A stretch of DNA of 62,242 bases from Halomonas saccharevitans (GTDB taxonomy: Bacteria; Pseudomonadota; Gammaproteobacteria; Pseudomonadales; Halomonadaceae): the NCBI RefSeq assembly GCF_900116405.1, contig NZ_FPAQ01000024.1, positions 1-62,242 of the forward strand, in the 5' to 3' direction. A model generated the notes under the pieces. The model saw only the letters and a program-made list of their open reading frames with translations, searched no databases and had not been told where the DNA came from. This document shows, piece after piece, positions 1-9,600 of the stretch. The translations under genes and the position numbers were made by a program. Numbering within the stretch: the first letter of the stretch is position 1; each line of letters starts with the position of its first letter.

Positions 1-93
1 GCCCGGCGCATCACCGTGCACCTCGGCGATGCCGCCGACAAATGGTGGCCCACCTTGCTGAAGGGGCTGCCTCGGCTGACGGCCTTGGCCTGA
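1..93 (+). CDS. 3' end of an unidentified protein-coding gene
   Basis: The window opens inside a reading frame whose last 30 codons end with TGA at 91-93. Codon third positions are almost all G or C, as in the neighbouring genes, which supports real coding. The visible tail has a Trp-Trp pair and ends in a Leu-rich basic stretch (KGLPRLTALA). This is too short to assign a family. Confidence 0.5.
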   Translation, partial: ARRITVHLGDAADKWWPTLLKGLPRLTALA

Positions 94-562
94 CACCCAG
101 CGTCACCAAGATTGACTCGCCAAGTAAGGCGGCCACAACGGAGGTCGACGGCCACGGCTGCGCCGGCGCCAGACATCAATTCCTGATCGTTATGAAAAGA
201 TCGGCCAAAAGCCGAATCGGGTATATGCCAACCGTCTACCAAGCGACCGCATGAGGTTGAAGCAGGTCGGTACCGGCAATCGATGGACTCAACACGCTCG
301 TTCTGTGCCCTGATGAATGAGGCGGGCTGATGCCTTCCCCCGGCGGTCGCCCTCTGCTTTATCTTCTCCCGCTGCTCGCTCGCTTCCTTGGCGTTCACTA
401 CCACCCGCCGGTGGGTCTGCGCGTGTCCGCTATTCCGGGGTTGCAGCGCGTCTTGCCGGCGTGATGTCGCGCATGATGCCGCCGGTAAAAGAGCCGGCCG
501 GACGCGAAACCTAATGCGAGTCTGTTTATCGAAGCAACTGATGTCTTCATAAGGAGCGCGAC
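94..562. other. Intergenic region with no supported gene
   Basis: About 470 bp between the partial first gene and the DUF533 gene. Short open frames exist but have mixed codon use, no convincing ribosome binding site and no recognisable protein. I see no RNA gene. The promoter of the downstream gene presumably lies here, but I cannot place a convincing -35/-10 pair. Confidence 0.4.
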
Positions 563-1327
563 ATGAACGCCAAGAGCATTCTCGAGCAGGTCATGAAACA
601 GGCCGGCAGCGGCCAGAGCGGTACAGGTGGCCTGGACGTTCAGGGCCTGGTGAACCGAGTGTCTTCCTCCCTCGGCGGGAGCAGCGCTCGTGGCTGTTCA
701 CAGAGCGCCGGTGGCGGTGCACAGAGCGCCGGTGGCGGGTCTCAGGGCAGCGGCGTCGACATCAAGAGCCTGCTCGGCGGCGGAGCCCTGGGACTGTTGG
801 TGGGCTCCAAGCGCGGGCGCAAGATGGGCGGCAAGGCGCTGAAGTATGGCGCCATCGCCGGCGTCGGCGCGCTGGCCTGGAAGGCGTGGCAGAACTCGCG
901 TGGCGATCGTGGTGGAGAGGGTGGCGGCGACGAGGCCAGGGAGGGTCGCCCCATGGAGCGCCTCGAGGGCGCTTCTCAGGAGCAACGCAGCCTGGAGCTG
1001 CTGCAGGCCGTGATCATGGCGGCGCGTGCCGATGGCCACATCGACGACCGCGAGCGCGCCCTGCTGACCGAACAGATCGATGCCATGGGCGCCGACGCCG
1101 AACTGCACGACTGGGTGGAGCAACAGCTCGCCGCGCCGCTGGATGCCGAGGCCCTGGCCCGCCAGGCGGATTCGCCTCAGGCGGCGCGGGAGATGTACCT
1201 GGTCAGCGTGGCGGTAATCGATGAGCAGAACCCCATGGAGCGCGCCTGGCTCGATCAGCTGAGTGGCGCCCTGGGGCTGGACGACGGCATGAGGCAGGAG
1301 CTCGAGCGCCAGGCGCTGGGGGCCTGA
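563..1327 (+). CDS. DUF533 / tellurite-resistance TerB-like inner membrane protein (YebE type)
   Basis: 254 residues. The N-terminal part is a Gly/Ser/Gln-rich low-complexity stretch (about residues 35-70). A Gly- and Ala-rich segment with hydrophobic character follows at about 73-110, and a TerB-like helical domain at about 125-250 (ELLQAVIMAARADGHIDD and the following helices). This order is typical of the DUF533/YebE family, whose role is unknown; some members respond to envelope stress. The start is fixed by AAGGAG at 551-556, 6 nt before the ATG. The gene stands alone. Family assignment is good; function is not established. Confidence 0.85.
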   Translation: MNAKSILEQVMKQAGSGQSGTGGLDVQGLVNRVSSSLGGSSARGCSQSAGGGAQSAGGGSQGSGVDIKSLLGGGALGLLVGSKRGRKMGGKALKYGAIAGVGALAWKAWQNSRGDRGGEGGGDEAREGRPMERLEGASQEQRSLELLQAVIMAARADGHIDDRERALLTEQIDAMGADAELHDWVEQQLAAPLDAEALARQADSPQAAREMYLVSVAVIDEQNPMERAWLDQLSGALGLDDGMRQELERQALGA

Positions 1328-1423
1328 GCCAGGCACCGCCACATTGTCCGTCGCCCCCCGGCCTGTCATCTTACCGTTCATCACCTTGATGTTAACCCTG
1401 GCCGACGAGGATGCCCGATCGCG

Positions 1424-2500
1424 ATGCTGACCTTTCACAGTGAACGCACCAAATGGCGTCGCGCCCGCACCGAGCTTGACGGCGGACAGCTCGTGACGCC
1501 CTACGAATGCCCCGAGCGGGTCGATCTGGTGCTCAAGTACGTGCTCGAAAGCGGCCTTGGCGAGGTGCGCGCGCCGGCCGAGCACGGCCTCGATCCGGTA
1601 CTGGCAATTCACGATGCCGGCTATGTCGACTTCCTTGAACGCTGTTGGGCGGACTGGGTTGCCGCCGGTCGACGGGGCGAGGCGATCGCCTGGGTCTGGC
1701 CGACTCGCACCATGCCGGGACGCGTCATCCCCGATCACATCGACGGCCGGCTCGGCCACTACGCCCTGGGGGCGGACACTTCGATCTGCGAGGGCACCTT
1801 CGAGGCGGCCATGGCCAGCAAGGACGTGGCGCTCTCGGCGGTGGATCACGTGCTGGCCAGCGGCGAGCCGGCCTTCGGGCTGTGCCGCCCGCCCGGACAC
1901 CATGCCGCCACCGATCAGTTCGGCGGCTACTGCTTCTTCAACAACGCCGCCATTGCCGCCCAGCGGGCCCTGGACGCCGGCCGCTCGCGGGTCGCGGTGC
2001 TGGACATCGACTTCCACCACGGCAACGGCACCCAGCAAATCTTCTACGCCCGCGACGACGTGCTCTTCCTCTCCCTGCACGGCGATCCCCGCCACTGCTT
2101 CCCGCACTTCCTCGGCCACGCCGACGAGACCGGCGAGGGCCCCGGCGAAGGCTTCACCGTCAACCATCCCCTGGCGCCGGGCACCGGCTATGCCGCCTGG
2201 GCCGAGGCGCTGGAGGAGGCCAAGGCGCGCATCGTCGATGCGGGCTGTGAGCTGCTGGTGGTTTCGCTGGGCGTCGATGCCTTCGAGCACGATCCCATCA
2301 GCGCCTTCACGCTCTCAAGCGACGACTTCACCGACGTGGGTCGGCGATTGGGGAGGCTTGGGCTGCCCACGGTCTTCCTGCTCGAGGGCGGCTATGCCGT
2401 GGAGGAGATCGGCATCAATGTGGTCAACGTGCTGAGCGGCTTCGAGCAGCTGCGAGTCGATCCTTGCGCCGAGGCGTCTCCAGCGACTTGGCGTTTATGA
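1424..2500 (+). CDS. Histone deacetylase-family hydrolase (acetylpolyamine amidohydrolase type)
   Basis: 358 residues, the usual length for a single-domain bacterial class II HDAC-like enzyme. These zinc hydrolases remove acetyl groups from polyamines or other amines in the cytoplasm. The catalytic histidine pair sits in RPPGHHA at about 159-160. The zinc ligands are visible as DIDFHHGNG (Asp196, His198) and in GVDAFEHD (Asp285). The N-terminal motif with a conserved Tyr-Glu-Cys-Pro-Glu-Arg is also present. All catalytic residues are intact, so it should be active. The substrate cannot be read from sequence; acetylpolyamine is the family-based guess. Confidence 0.88.
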   Translation: MLTFHSERTKWRRARTELDGGQLVTPYECPERVDLVLKYVLESGLGEVRAPAEHGLDPVLAIHDAGYVDFLERCWADWVAAGRRGEAIAWVWPTRTMPGRVIPDHIDGRLGHYALGADTSICEGTFEAAMASKDVALSAVDHVLASGEPAFGLCRPPGHHAATDQFGGYCFFNNAAIAAQRALDAGRSRVAVLDIDFHHGNGTQQIFYARDDVLFLSLHGDPRHCFPHFLGHADETGEGPGEGFTVNHPLAPGTGYAAWAEALEEAKARIVDAGCELLVVSLGVDAFEHDPISAFTLSSDDFTDVGRRLGRLGLPTVFLLEGGYAVEEIGINVVNVLSGFEQLRVDPCAEASPATWRL

Positions 2501-2641
2501 GGCCTGGGGCCACACTGAAGGGCGAGAGCGCCGCCACCGAGGACGAACCATGAAGGATGCTCCGGCAGGGCCCGACGGCGTCGGGGTCTGGCGCGCTGCG
2601 CTGATCGGGTTCGCCGCAGCATCCGCGGGGAGTCATCTAGG

Positions 2642-4912
2642 ATGATGAAGCGCGCCCGGCGACGCATCGTCGCGCTGGCGACGCTCGGCATCCTCGTCAC
2701 CGGGGCGCTGGTCGGGCTTTCCACGGCCTGGCCGCTCTACCAGGCCCATCGCCAGGGGCTCGAGACGATTACCCTGGTGAGCGCCTCGGCCCAGGCGGAG
2801 ACCCTCGACCACCTGCTGGCGCGCTATCGGGACGTGGCCCGCCAGATCGCCAGTCGCACCGAGCTGCGTCGCCGCCTGGAGGACCTCGTGGAGGGGGCTG
2901 CCGCAAGCCGCGATGAGCGGGGCGCCCTGTCGGCCTTCATGGCGCCGCGCCTCGTGGACGCCATGCTGCCGTCCCCGGATCTCGTGGGCCTGGTCCGGCT
3001 GGGCCCGGCGGGCGAGCCGCTGGTGACCATCGGCCGGGTGCCCGAATCGCTTCCGGCGACCGACGCGACCGCCGTGGATGGTCAGGCACGCCTGGTGCCC
3101 GCCGAGGAGGGTGTGCTCGTCGAGGTGACGACGCCGGTGCTCTCCCTGGAAGGCCGTCCCCTCGGCACCGACCTGCTCTATTTCGGCCCGCAGGGCATCG
3201 CCGGGATGCTCGACGATGCCGGTCGCTTCGGTAAGGGCGCCCGACAGTGGCTGCTGGCGCCACCCGGCCAGGCCCTGCTGGCCGCGGATCCCCAGGGCGC
3301 GCTGGTCATGGCCGAGCCCGATGGGCGGCTCGCCGGACGCCTTCGCGAGGCGCTGGCGAGCGATCGGGCGGGGCTTTTTCGCGACGATGATGGGGCGGAG
3401 GCGGCGGTGCTGGTGCAGGTGCCGCTGGTCACGCCTGGCTGGACGCTGTTGGTGCAGATTCCCGCCCGCGGCTTCTATGGCGTGGTCTACAAAGAGCTGC
3501 TTTGGCCGGCCACCATGGTGCTGGTGCTGATGGGGCTTGGGGCCCTGGCCACGGCACGAGTGATCAGCCCGCTGCTGTCGCGCATCACCGATCAGGCCGG
3601 CCGGCTCAAGCGGTCGGCCAACTTCGATTCGCTGACCGGCCTGCCCAATCGCGCCTATCTCAACCATCGACTCGCCATGGCGCTGGAACGCGCCGAGGAA
3701 GACCAGGGCGCCCTGGCGGTGTTGTTCCTCGATCTGGACCACTTCAAGGACATCAACGACAGCCTCGGGCACCCGCTGGGTGACCGGTTGCTGCAGGCAG
3801 TCGGTCGGCGCCTTGGGCGGGCCGTGCGCGACGATGACTCCCTGGGGCGCCTGGGCGGAGACGAATTCGTGCTGGTGCTGGAGCGCCTGCACGAGCACGC
3901 CGATGCCGGACGGGTGGCGCAGAAGCTGATCGATGCCCTGCTGCAGCCATTCACCGTCGACCAGCATGAGATCTTCATCGGCGCCTCCATCGGCATCAGC
4001 GTCTATCCCCGCGATGGTCGCAGCGCCGGCGAGCTGATCCAGCGCGCCGATACCGCCATGTACGGTGCCAAGGCGCTCAAGCGCAATACCTGGATGTTCT
4101 TCGCGCCGGAGCTGGCCGCGGCCAGCCGCGAACGCTTCACCATGGATACCGGCCTGCGTCGGGCCCTGGATCGCCAGGAACTGGTGCTGCACTACCAGCC
4201 CCAGGCGCGGGTCGACGGCAGCCGGGTGTTCGGGGCCGAGGCGCTGGTGCGCTGGACGACCCCGGAGGGCGAGGTGATCGGGCCGGGACGCTTCATCGCC
4301 CTGGCGGAGGAGGCCGGGTTGATCCATACCATCGGTCGCTGGGTGTTGGGCGAGGCCTGTCGCCAGGCGCGTGAATGGGAGCTTGCCGGGCTGCCCCTGC
4401 GCGTCGCGGTCAACCTGTCGGGGCTGCAGGTGGTGCAGGGGGACATCGTCGGCGACGTGCGTGAGGCGCTCGAGCAGAGCGGGCTCTCGCCCTCGCGGCT
4501 GGAACTGGAGATCACCGAGGGGTTTGTTATCGGCCATGCCGACGAAGGGCTGGAGCGGCTGAACGGGCTGCGTCGCCTGGGCATCGAGCTGGCCGTGGAC
4601 GATTTCGGTACCGGCTACTCCTCGCTCTCCTATCTCAAGCGCCTTCCGGTGCAGTGCCTGAAGATCGACCGCTCCTTCATCACCGACGTGCCCGGCGACC
4701 CCGACGACGAGACGATCGTCGCTGCCATCCTTTCGATCGCCGACCGTCTGGGGCTCGACGTGATCGCCGAAGGCGTGGAGAACGCGACTCAGCTCGATTT
4801 CCTTCGCTCGCTGGGCTGTCCCGCCTATCAGGGCGATTACCTGAGCCCGCCGCTGACGGCCGCGGAGTTCACCGAGCGCTGGGGCACAGGAGGACTGGCG
4901 CGGGAGGCCTGA
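2642..4912 (+). CDS. Membrane-bound diguanylate cyclase/phosphodiesterase with GGDEF and EAL domains
   Basis: 756 residues. A transmembrane helix at about 10-32 is followed by a periplasmic sensor region of about 250 residues (double-Cache-like length), a second helix at about 285-305, then GGDEF and EAL domains. GGDEF is intact (RLGGDEF at about 403-409). EAL is intact (GAEALVRW at about 532), with DDFGTGYSSL in the second half. Such proteins make and/or break cyclic di-GMP in response to a periplasmic signal. Both active-site signatures are canonical, so the net direction cannot be predicted. GGGGAG at 2627-2632 lies 9 nt before the ATG. A GC-rich hairpin follows at 4913-4944. Confidence 0.92.
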   Translation: MMKRARRRIVALATLGILVTGALVGLSTAWPLYQAHRQGLETITLVSASAQAETLDHLLARYRDVARQIASRTELRRRLEDLVEGAAASRDERGALSAFMAPRLVDAMLPSPDLVGLVRLGPAGEPLVTIGRVPESLPATDATAVDGQARLVPAEEGVLVEVTTPVLSLEGRPLGTDLLYFGPQGIAGMLDDAGRFGKGARQWLLAPPGQALLAADPQGALVMAEPDGRLAGRLREALASDRAGLFRDDDGAEAAVLVQVPLVTPGWTLLVQIPARGFYGVVYKELLWPATMVLVLMGLGALATARVISPLLSRITDQAGRLKRSANFDSLTGLPNRAYLNHRLAMALERAEEDQGALAVLFLDLDHFKDINDSLGHPLGDRLLQAVGRRLGRAVRDDDSLGRLGGDEFVLVLERLHEHADAGRVAQKLIDALLQPFTVDQHEIFIGASIGISVYPRDGRSAGELIQRADTAMYGAKALKRNTWMFFAPELAAASRERFTMDTGLRRALDRQELVLHYQPQARVDGSRVFGAEALVRWTTPEGEVIGPGRFIALAEEAGLIHTIGRWVLGEACRQAREWELAGLPLRVAVNLSGLQVVQGDIVGDVREALEQSGLSPSRLELEITEGFVIGHADEGLERLNGLRRLGIELAVDDFGTGYSSLSYLKRLPVQCLKIDRSFITDVPGDPDDETIVAAILSIADRLGLDVIAEGVENATQLDFLRSLGCPAYQGDYLSPPLTAAEFTERWGTGGLAREA

Positions 4913-4944
4913 ACCGGGCGCCGCTTTCCGCCAGGCGCCCCGGT
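4913..4944 (+). terminator. GC-rich hairpin after the GGDEF-EAL gene
   Basis: ACCGGGCGCC (4913-4922) pairs with GGCGCCCCGGT (4934-4944), with one bulged C. It starts directly behind the stop codon. No T-run follows, so it is either a weak or Rho-assisted terminator, or an mRNA 3' stabiliser. It separates this gene from dnaX. Confidence 0.4.
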
Positions 4945-5056
4945 CGATAGAATGAACGTTTTCCGCCGAGCATCGGGCTCGATCCATCGAGGCACCCAAC
5001 CGCTCGGCGCCCATCACCCAGCTGCTGTTCGCTTTACCGCAAGGATCCCGCGCTGC

Positions 5057-7084
5057 ATGAGCTATCAGGTTCTGGCCCGCAAGTGGCGACCGCGTACCTT
5101 CCATGAACTGGTCGGCCAGGAGCATGTCCAGCGCGCGCTGGTCAATGCCCTGGACCAGGGCCGGCTGCACCACGCCTATCTGTTCACCGGCACCCGTGGC
5201 GTGGGCAAGACCACCCTGGCGCGCATTCTGGCCAAGTGCCTGAACTGCACGGCGAACGGCCGCGGTGACGACGGCGTGACCTCCACCCCCTGTGGCGAGT
5301 GCGACAGCTGCCGGTCCATCGACGAGGGACGCTTCGTCGACCTGATCGAGGTCGATGCCGCCTCGCGCACCAAGGTCGAGGACACTCGCGAGCTGCTCGA
5401 TAACGTGCAGTACGCGCCGACCCAGGGACGCTACAAGGTGTACCTCATCGATGAGGTGCACATGCTCTCCACCAGCAGCTTCAACGCGCTGCTCAAGACC
5501 CTGGAAGAGCCGCCCCCCCACGTGAAGTTCCTGCTGGCGACCACCGACCCGCAGAAGCTGCCGCCCACGGTGCTGTCGCGCTGCCTGCAGTTCACCCTCA
5601 AGCACATGGCGCCGGAGCGCATCGTCGGGCACCTGGCCTCGGTGCTCGAGGCCGAGCAGGTGAGCTTCGAGGAGAGCGCCCTGTGGCTGCTCGGCAAGGC
5701 CGCCGAGGGCTCCATGCGCGATGCCATGAGCCTCACCGACCAGGCCATCGCCTTCGGCCAGGGCGAGGTGCGCCACGCCGACGTGGCGGCCATGCTCGGC
5801 ACCCTCGATCATCGCCACGTGCTGGCGCTGGTCGAGGCGCTGGCCGAGGTGGATGCCGCCCGGCTGCTCGGCGAGGTGGCCGCCCTGGCCGAGCAGGGCC
5901 CCGACTTCGCCGCGGTGCTCGATGACATCACCGGCGTGCTGCACCGGCTGGCCATCGCCCAGATGGTGCCCGACGCCGTGGACAACGGCCACGGTGACCG
6001 CGACGCCCTGCTTCAGCTGGCCGCGCGCTTCACCGCCGAGGATATCCAGCTCTTCTATCAGATCGGCATCCAGGGCCGCGGCGACATGGAGCATGCCCCG
6101 GACCTGCGCACCGCCCTGGAGATGACCCTGTTGCGCATGCTGGCGTTCCGGCCCCAGGGCGTGCCGCGGCCGGCGCAGACGCCGCTGCCGCTGCGCGGGC
6201 AGTCGAGTGGCGGTGAGGCGGGACCTGCGGGTGATCCGACGAGCGCCGCGGCGCCTGGGCCCGAGGCGTCGCGCGCCTCCTCACCCCAGGCAACCCCATC
6301 CCAAGCGACCACCCCCCAGGCGGCCGAGCCGACCCAGGCGCCGTCGTCCGAGGCGGCTCATCCTGCGCCCGCCGCTCAAGCGCCCGAGCCGCCCCCCGCG
6401 CCGGCAGCGGTTGAAAAGGCCGCGCCGCCGGTCGAGGCAGCGCCTTCCAAGGGTGCGAAAGCGAGCCATCCGGCAGTCGACGCGCCACACGCCAGCGCGT
6501 CCGTTGCGTCGCCAGCGGAGAGTGCGTCTCAGGACGCGGCCGCGACGCTGCCGCCGGAGATCGCGTCGCCCGAGAATGAGTCGCCCGATAGGCCTGAACC
6601 GGTCCCGTCGAACGAGGCGACCGGTGAGCTCGAGCCGGCCGATCCTGCCGATGCGGCGGCCCCGGCCGCCCCGACCGGCCGCTTCGACCATGCCGACTGG
6701 CTGGCCCGCTTCGAGTCGCTGGGGCTCGGCGGGCTGACCCGCAACCTGGCGGCCCACTGCGTGGTCGAGGCCGACGACGGCGCCCAGCTCACGATGCGCC
6801 TCGACCCCTCCCAGGAGGCGATGAACGCCGAGATCCACGTGACCCGCATCCGCCAGGCGCTGGCGGCCATCGGCGTCGAGCGTCGTCTGGTGCTCGAGCC
6901 CGGAGAATTGCCCCCCGAGGTCGAGACGCCCAGGCAGCAGGCCGAGCGCCTCGCCGCCCAGCGACACGCCGAGGCGATTGAAGCCTTGAACCGTGACCCC
7001 CATGTACAGAAATTGCAGCAGGCCTTCGGCGCGCGCCTGATCGAATCCACGGTCAAGCCCGCCGGCGCCGAGGCGCGCGGCTGA
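5057..7084 (+). CDS. dnaX: DNA polymerase III subunit gamma/tau (clamp loader ATPase)
   Basis: 675 residues from the ATG at 5057. The N-terminus MSYQVLARKWRPRTF is the family hallmark and AAGGA lies at 5041-5045, so the in-frame codons upstream are not used. The P-loop GTRGVGKTT is at about 45-53, followed by the zinc-binding cysteine cluster and the Walker B stretch LIDEVHML. A Pro/Ala/Ser-rich linker at about 375-540 leads to the tau C-terminal domain that contacts the polymerase alpha subunit and helicase. Gene order dnaX-ybaB-recR is conserved in gammaproteobacteria. I see no canonical A-rich slippery heptamer of the E. coli type, so whether a short gamma form is made is open. Confidence 0.96.
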   Translation: MSYQVLARKWRPRTFHELVGQEHVQRALVNALDQGRLHHAYLFTGTRGVGKTTLARILAKCLNCTANGRGDDGVTSTPCGECDSCRSIDEGRFVDLIEVDAASRTKVEDTRELLDNVQYAPTQGRYKVYLIDEVHMLSTSSFNALLKTLEEPPPHVKFLLATTDPQKLPPTVLSRCLQFTLKHMAPERIVGHLASVLEAEQVSFEESALWLLGKAAEGSMRDAMSLTDQAIAFGQGEVRHADVAAMLGTLDHRHVLALVEALAEVDAARLLGEVAALAEQGPDFAAVLDDITGVLHRLAIAQMVPDAVDNGHGDRDALLQLAARFTAEDIQLFYQIGIQGRGDMEHAPDLRTALEMTLLRMLAFRPQGVPRPAQTPLPLRGQSSGGEAGPAGDPTSAAAPGPEASRASSPQATPSQATTPQAAEPTQAPSSEAAHPAPAAQAPEPPPAPAAVEKAAPPVEAAPSKGAKASHPAVDAPHASASVASPAESASQDAAATLPPEIASPENESPDRPEPVPSNEATGELEPADPADAAAPAAPTGRFDHADWLARFESLGLGGLTRNLAAHCVVEADDGAQLTMRLDPSQEAMNAEIHVTRIRQALAAIGVERRLVLEPGELPPEVETPRQQAERLAAQRHAEAIEALNRDPHVQKLQQAFGARLIESTVKPAGAEARG

Positions 7085-7129
7085 GCCGCGGCCCCAGAAC
7101 GATCACATCAACCACGAGAGGATTTCGCC

Positions 7130-7456
7130 ATGATGAAGGGTGGAATGGGCAACATCATGAAGCAGGCCCAGGAGATGCAGGAGAAGATGCAGAAGGCCCA
7201 GGAGGAGGTCGCCAAGGCCGAGGTCCAGGGCGAGGCGGGCGCCGGCATGGTCAAGGTGACCATGAACGGCCGCCACGACGTGAGCAAGGTCGACCTCGAC
7301 CCGAGCCTGATGGAAGAGGACAAGGAGCTCCTCGAGGATCTGCTGGCGGCCGCCGTGAACGACGCGGTGCGCAAGGTCGAGGCGGACTCCAAGACGCGTA
7401 TGGAGGAGGCCACCGCCGGTCTCAACCTGCCGCCCGGCTTCAAGATGCCCTTCTGA
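7130..7456 (+). CDS. ybaB: YbaB/EbfC family nucleoid-associated protein
   Basis: 108 residues, the standard family length. The N-terminal helix ([20 protein letters not shown]) and the central [19 protein letters not shown] segment are diagnostic. YbaB is a small DNA-binding dimer of the nucleoid. It lies 45 bp after dnaX and 22 bp before recR, in the conserved DNA-maintenance operon. GAGAGGA precedes the start by about 8 nt. Confidence 0.95.
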   Translation: MMKGGMGNIMKQAQEMQEKMQKAQEEVAKAEVQGEAGAGMVKVTMNGRHDVSKVDLDPSLMEEDKELLEDLLAAAVNDAVRKVEADSKTRMEEATAGLNLPPGFKMPF

Positions 7457-7478
7457 TCCAGGCCGAGACGGACCGACC

Positions 7479-8084
7479 ATGAGCTTTTCCCCGCTGATCG
7501 AGAGACTGATGGAGTCGCTGCGGGTGCTGCCCGGTGTCGGCCCCAAGACCGCCCAGCGCATGGCCATGCATCTGCTGGAGCGCGACCGCGACGGCGGCCG
7601 GCGCCTGGTGGCGGCGCTGGACGTGGCGCTCGAGCGGGTCGGCTACTGCCGGCGCTGCCGCACCCTGACCGAGGAAGAGGTCTGCGGCATCTGCCAGAGC
7701 GCGCGGCGCGACGACGCCGTGCTCTGCGTGGTGGAGTCTCCCGCCGACCAGCTGGCCATCGAGGAGGCCGGCGGCTTTCGCGGTCGCTACTTCGTGCTGC
7801 ACGGCCACCTCTCGCCGCTGGACGGCATCGGGCCCGAGGACATCGGACTCGACCAGCTCGAGGCGCGAATCGCCGAGGGGGGCGTGGAGGAGATCGTGCT
7901 GGCCACCAATCCCACGGTGGAAGGGGAGGCCACCGCCCACTACATCGCCGCCCAGCTCGCGCCACAGGGCGTCTCGCTCTCGCGGCTGGCCTACGGTGTG
8001 CCCATGGGCGGCGAGCTCGAGTACGTCGACGGTGGTACCCTGAGCCGCGCCTTTAACGGTCGCCTGCCCTTCCGGGGCGAGTGA
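7479..8084 (+). CDS. recR: Recombination mediator protein RecR
   Basis: 201 residues, as in E. coli. An N-terminal helix-hairpin-helix ([13 protein letters not shown]) is followed by the four-cysteine zinc finger at Cys57, Cys60, Cys69 and Cys72, then the Toprim domain and a C-terminal Walker B-like region. With RecF/RecO it loads RecA onto gapped DNA. It follows ybaB by 22 bp in the same operon. Confidence 0.97.
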   Translation: MSFSPLIERLMESLRVLPGVGPKTAQRMAMHLLERDRDGGRRLVAALDVALERVGYCRRCRTLTEEEVCGICQSARRDDAVLCVVESPADQLAIEEAGGFRGRYFVLHGHLSPLDGIGPEDIGLDQLEARIAEGGVEEIVLATNPTVEGEATAHYIAAQLAPQGVSLSRLAYGVPMGGELEYVDGGTLSRAFNGRLPFRGE

Positions 8085-8112
8085 GCCTTTTCCCCTGTTG
8101 TCGGAACCCTGC

Positions 8113-9240
8113 ATGACCCTGAACCCCGAGATTCGATGGATCGATACCCCCGCCGCCCTGGACGCCGCCTGTGCCGAGGTGGCCGCGGCCGACGTCATCG
8201 CCCTGGACACCGAGTTCTTTCGCGAGAACACCTTTCACCCGGTGCCGGCGCTGATCCAGTTCGCCGCCGGCGGCCCGGCCTTCCTGGTCGATCCTCAGGA
8301 GGTGGCGTGCACCGAGGCCTTCCGTCGTCTGCTGGCCGAGGGGCCGTTGAAGCTGCTGCATGCCTCGAGCGAGGACCTCGAGGTCTTCGCCCACTGGGCC
8401 GAGGTGCCCGTGGCGCCGTTGGTGGACACCCAGGTCGCCCAGTCGCTGCTCGGTGAGGTGCCCTCGATGGGCTACCAGAAGCTGGTGGCGCACTGGACCG
8501 GCGAGACCCTGCCCAAGGACGAGACCCGCTCCAACTGGCTGCTGCGCCCGCTCTCCGAGTCCCAGCTGCGCTATGCGGCCCTGGACGTGGTCTTCCTGCT
8601 CGGGGTGTGGGAACAGCAGCGCGCCTCCCTCGAGCGCCTGGGCCGCATGGCCTGGGTCGAGGCCGACTGCGCCGCGCTGGTCGCCCAGACGACGCGCAGC
8701 GAGACCGCCGACGGCCAGTGGTACCTGCGTCATCGCCAGCTCTGGCGTCTCACGCCGCGTCAGGTGGAGGCCTATCGTCGCCTGACCATCTGGCGCGAGG
8801 GCGAGGCCCGGCGTCGTGACGTGCCGCGGGGCTGGCTGGTTCCTGACCGGCTGCTCTACGCCATCGCCGAGCAGCTGCCGGAAAATCGCTTCGAGCTGGC
8901 CCGCGTCGAGGACCTCAAGCCCGCGCTGATCAAGCGCGAGGGCGACGACCTGCTGAGGCTGGTGCGTGAGGCGCTGCAGGTCGACGAGGAGGCGCTGCCG
9001 CCGGCACCGCTCTCGCCGATGACGCCCGCGTTCAAGAAGCGTCTCAAGGCCCTGAAGGCGGTGGTCAATGCCGAGGCCGAGGCGTTGGGCGTGGCGCCTG
9101 AGGTGCTGCTCAAGCGACGCGAACTCGAAGCCCTGGTGAGCGCCGACCTTCTCGGAGAGTCGCTGCCCCTGCCCGGCGGCTGGCGCGGGGATCGTTTGGC
9201 GACGGGCCTGGCCGCGGCCCTCGAGGAGGCATCGCGATGA
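8113..9240 (+). CDS. rnd: Ribonuclease D
   Basis: 375 residues from the ATG at 8113. The exonuclease DEDD residues are visible: IALDTEFFRENT (Asp32, Glu34), HASSEDLEVF, DTQVAQSLLG and the YAALDVVFLL motif. A C-terminal HRDC-type region follows. RNase D trims tRNA 3' ends. A TTG at 8098 is an alternative in-frame start, but neither has a strong ribosome binding site; ATG is preferred. It lies 28 bp behind recR. The stop overlaps the next ATG by four bases (ATGA at 9237-9240), so the two genes are translationally coupled. Confidence 0.93.
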   Translation: MTLNPEIRWIDTPAALDAACAEVAAADVIALDTEFFRENTFHPVPALIQFAAGGPAFLVDPQEVACTEAFRRLLAEGPLKLLHASSEDLEVFAHWAEVPVAPLVDTQVAQSLLGEVPSMGYQKLVAHWTGETLPKDETRSNWLLRPLSESQLRYAALDVVFLLGVWEQQRASLERLGRMAWVEADCAALVAQTTRSETADGQWYLRHRQLWRLTPRQVEAYRRLTIWREGEARRRDVPRGWLVPDRLLYAIAEQLPENRFELARVEDLKPALIKREGDDLLRLVREALQVDEEALPPAPLSPMTPAFKKRLKALKAVVNAEAEALGVAPEVLLKRRELEALVSADLLGESLPLPGGWRGDRLATGLAAALEEASR

Positions 9241-9548
9241 GCGACGACCGGATGCGCGGCGACAAGCTGCTGTGCGAGATCTTCAAGAGCGCGCGCAAGG
9301 AGGGAATGTACCTCTACGTGGACAAGCGCCAGGGGCTTGATGAGGTGCCCGAGGCGCTGCTGGAGCACTTCGGCAAGCCGATCTCCGCCATGACCCTGAT
9401 CCTCACCCCGGAGAAGTCGCTGGGGCGGGCGCAGGCCGGTGATGTCATGGCCGCCATCCGCGAGAAGGGCTACTACCTGCAGATGCCGCCCGCCAAGGAG
9501 GACTATCTGCTCGACCTCTATCGCACCCCGACGGCGGCACTTTACTAG
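9237..9548 (+). CDS. ycgL: YcgL domain-containing protein
   Basis: 103 residues, matching the DUF709/YcgL family, a small conserved gammaproteobacterial protein of unknown function. The core CEIFKSARKEGMYLYVDK and the C-terminal GYYLQMPP motif are recognisable. It overlaps the end of rnd by ATGA, an arrangement found in related genomes. It is followed by a 21-bp perfect hairpin at 9551-9600. Confidence 0.9.
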   Translation: MSDDRMRGDKLLCEIFKSARKEGMYLYVDKRQGLDEVPEALLEHFGKPISAMTLILTPEKSLGRAQAGDVMAAIREKGYYLQMPPAKEDYLLDLYRTPTAALY

Positions 9549-9550
9549 CC

Positions 9551-9600
9551 TCGCGCGGCATCGGGCGCGATAAACGAGTATCGCGCCCGATGCCGCGCGA
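9551..9600. repeat. Perfect 21-bp inverted repeat between ycgL and ycgN
   Basis: The arm at 9551-9571 is the exact reverse complement of the arm at 9580-9600, with an 8-nt loop (AAACGAGT). The arms read TCGCGCGGCATC outward. There is no T-run on either side. It could act as a strong mRNA-stabilising or terminating hairpin between the two genes. Confidence 0.7.

Noticed and set aside
317..514. 65-codon open frame before the DUF533 gene
   Set aside because: No ribosome binding site, Arg/Ser/Pro-rich composition typical of a random GC-rich frame.
4913..5056. 4.5S (SRP) RNA gene ahead of dnaX
   Set aside because: In some pseudomonads it is found near dnaX, but the conserved GGTCAGGTCCGGAAGGAAGC core is absent here.
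2633..6094. 1153-codon minus-strand open frame
   Set aside because: It runs antisense through both the GGDEF-EAL gene and dnaX, two unmistakable genes, and has no recognisable content.
6380..6440. Programmed frameshift site in dnaX
   Set aside because: GAAAAGG occurs, but not the A-rich slippery heptamer with stem-loop known from E. coli; not enough to claim.
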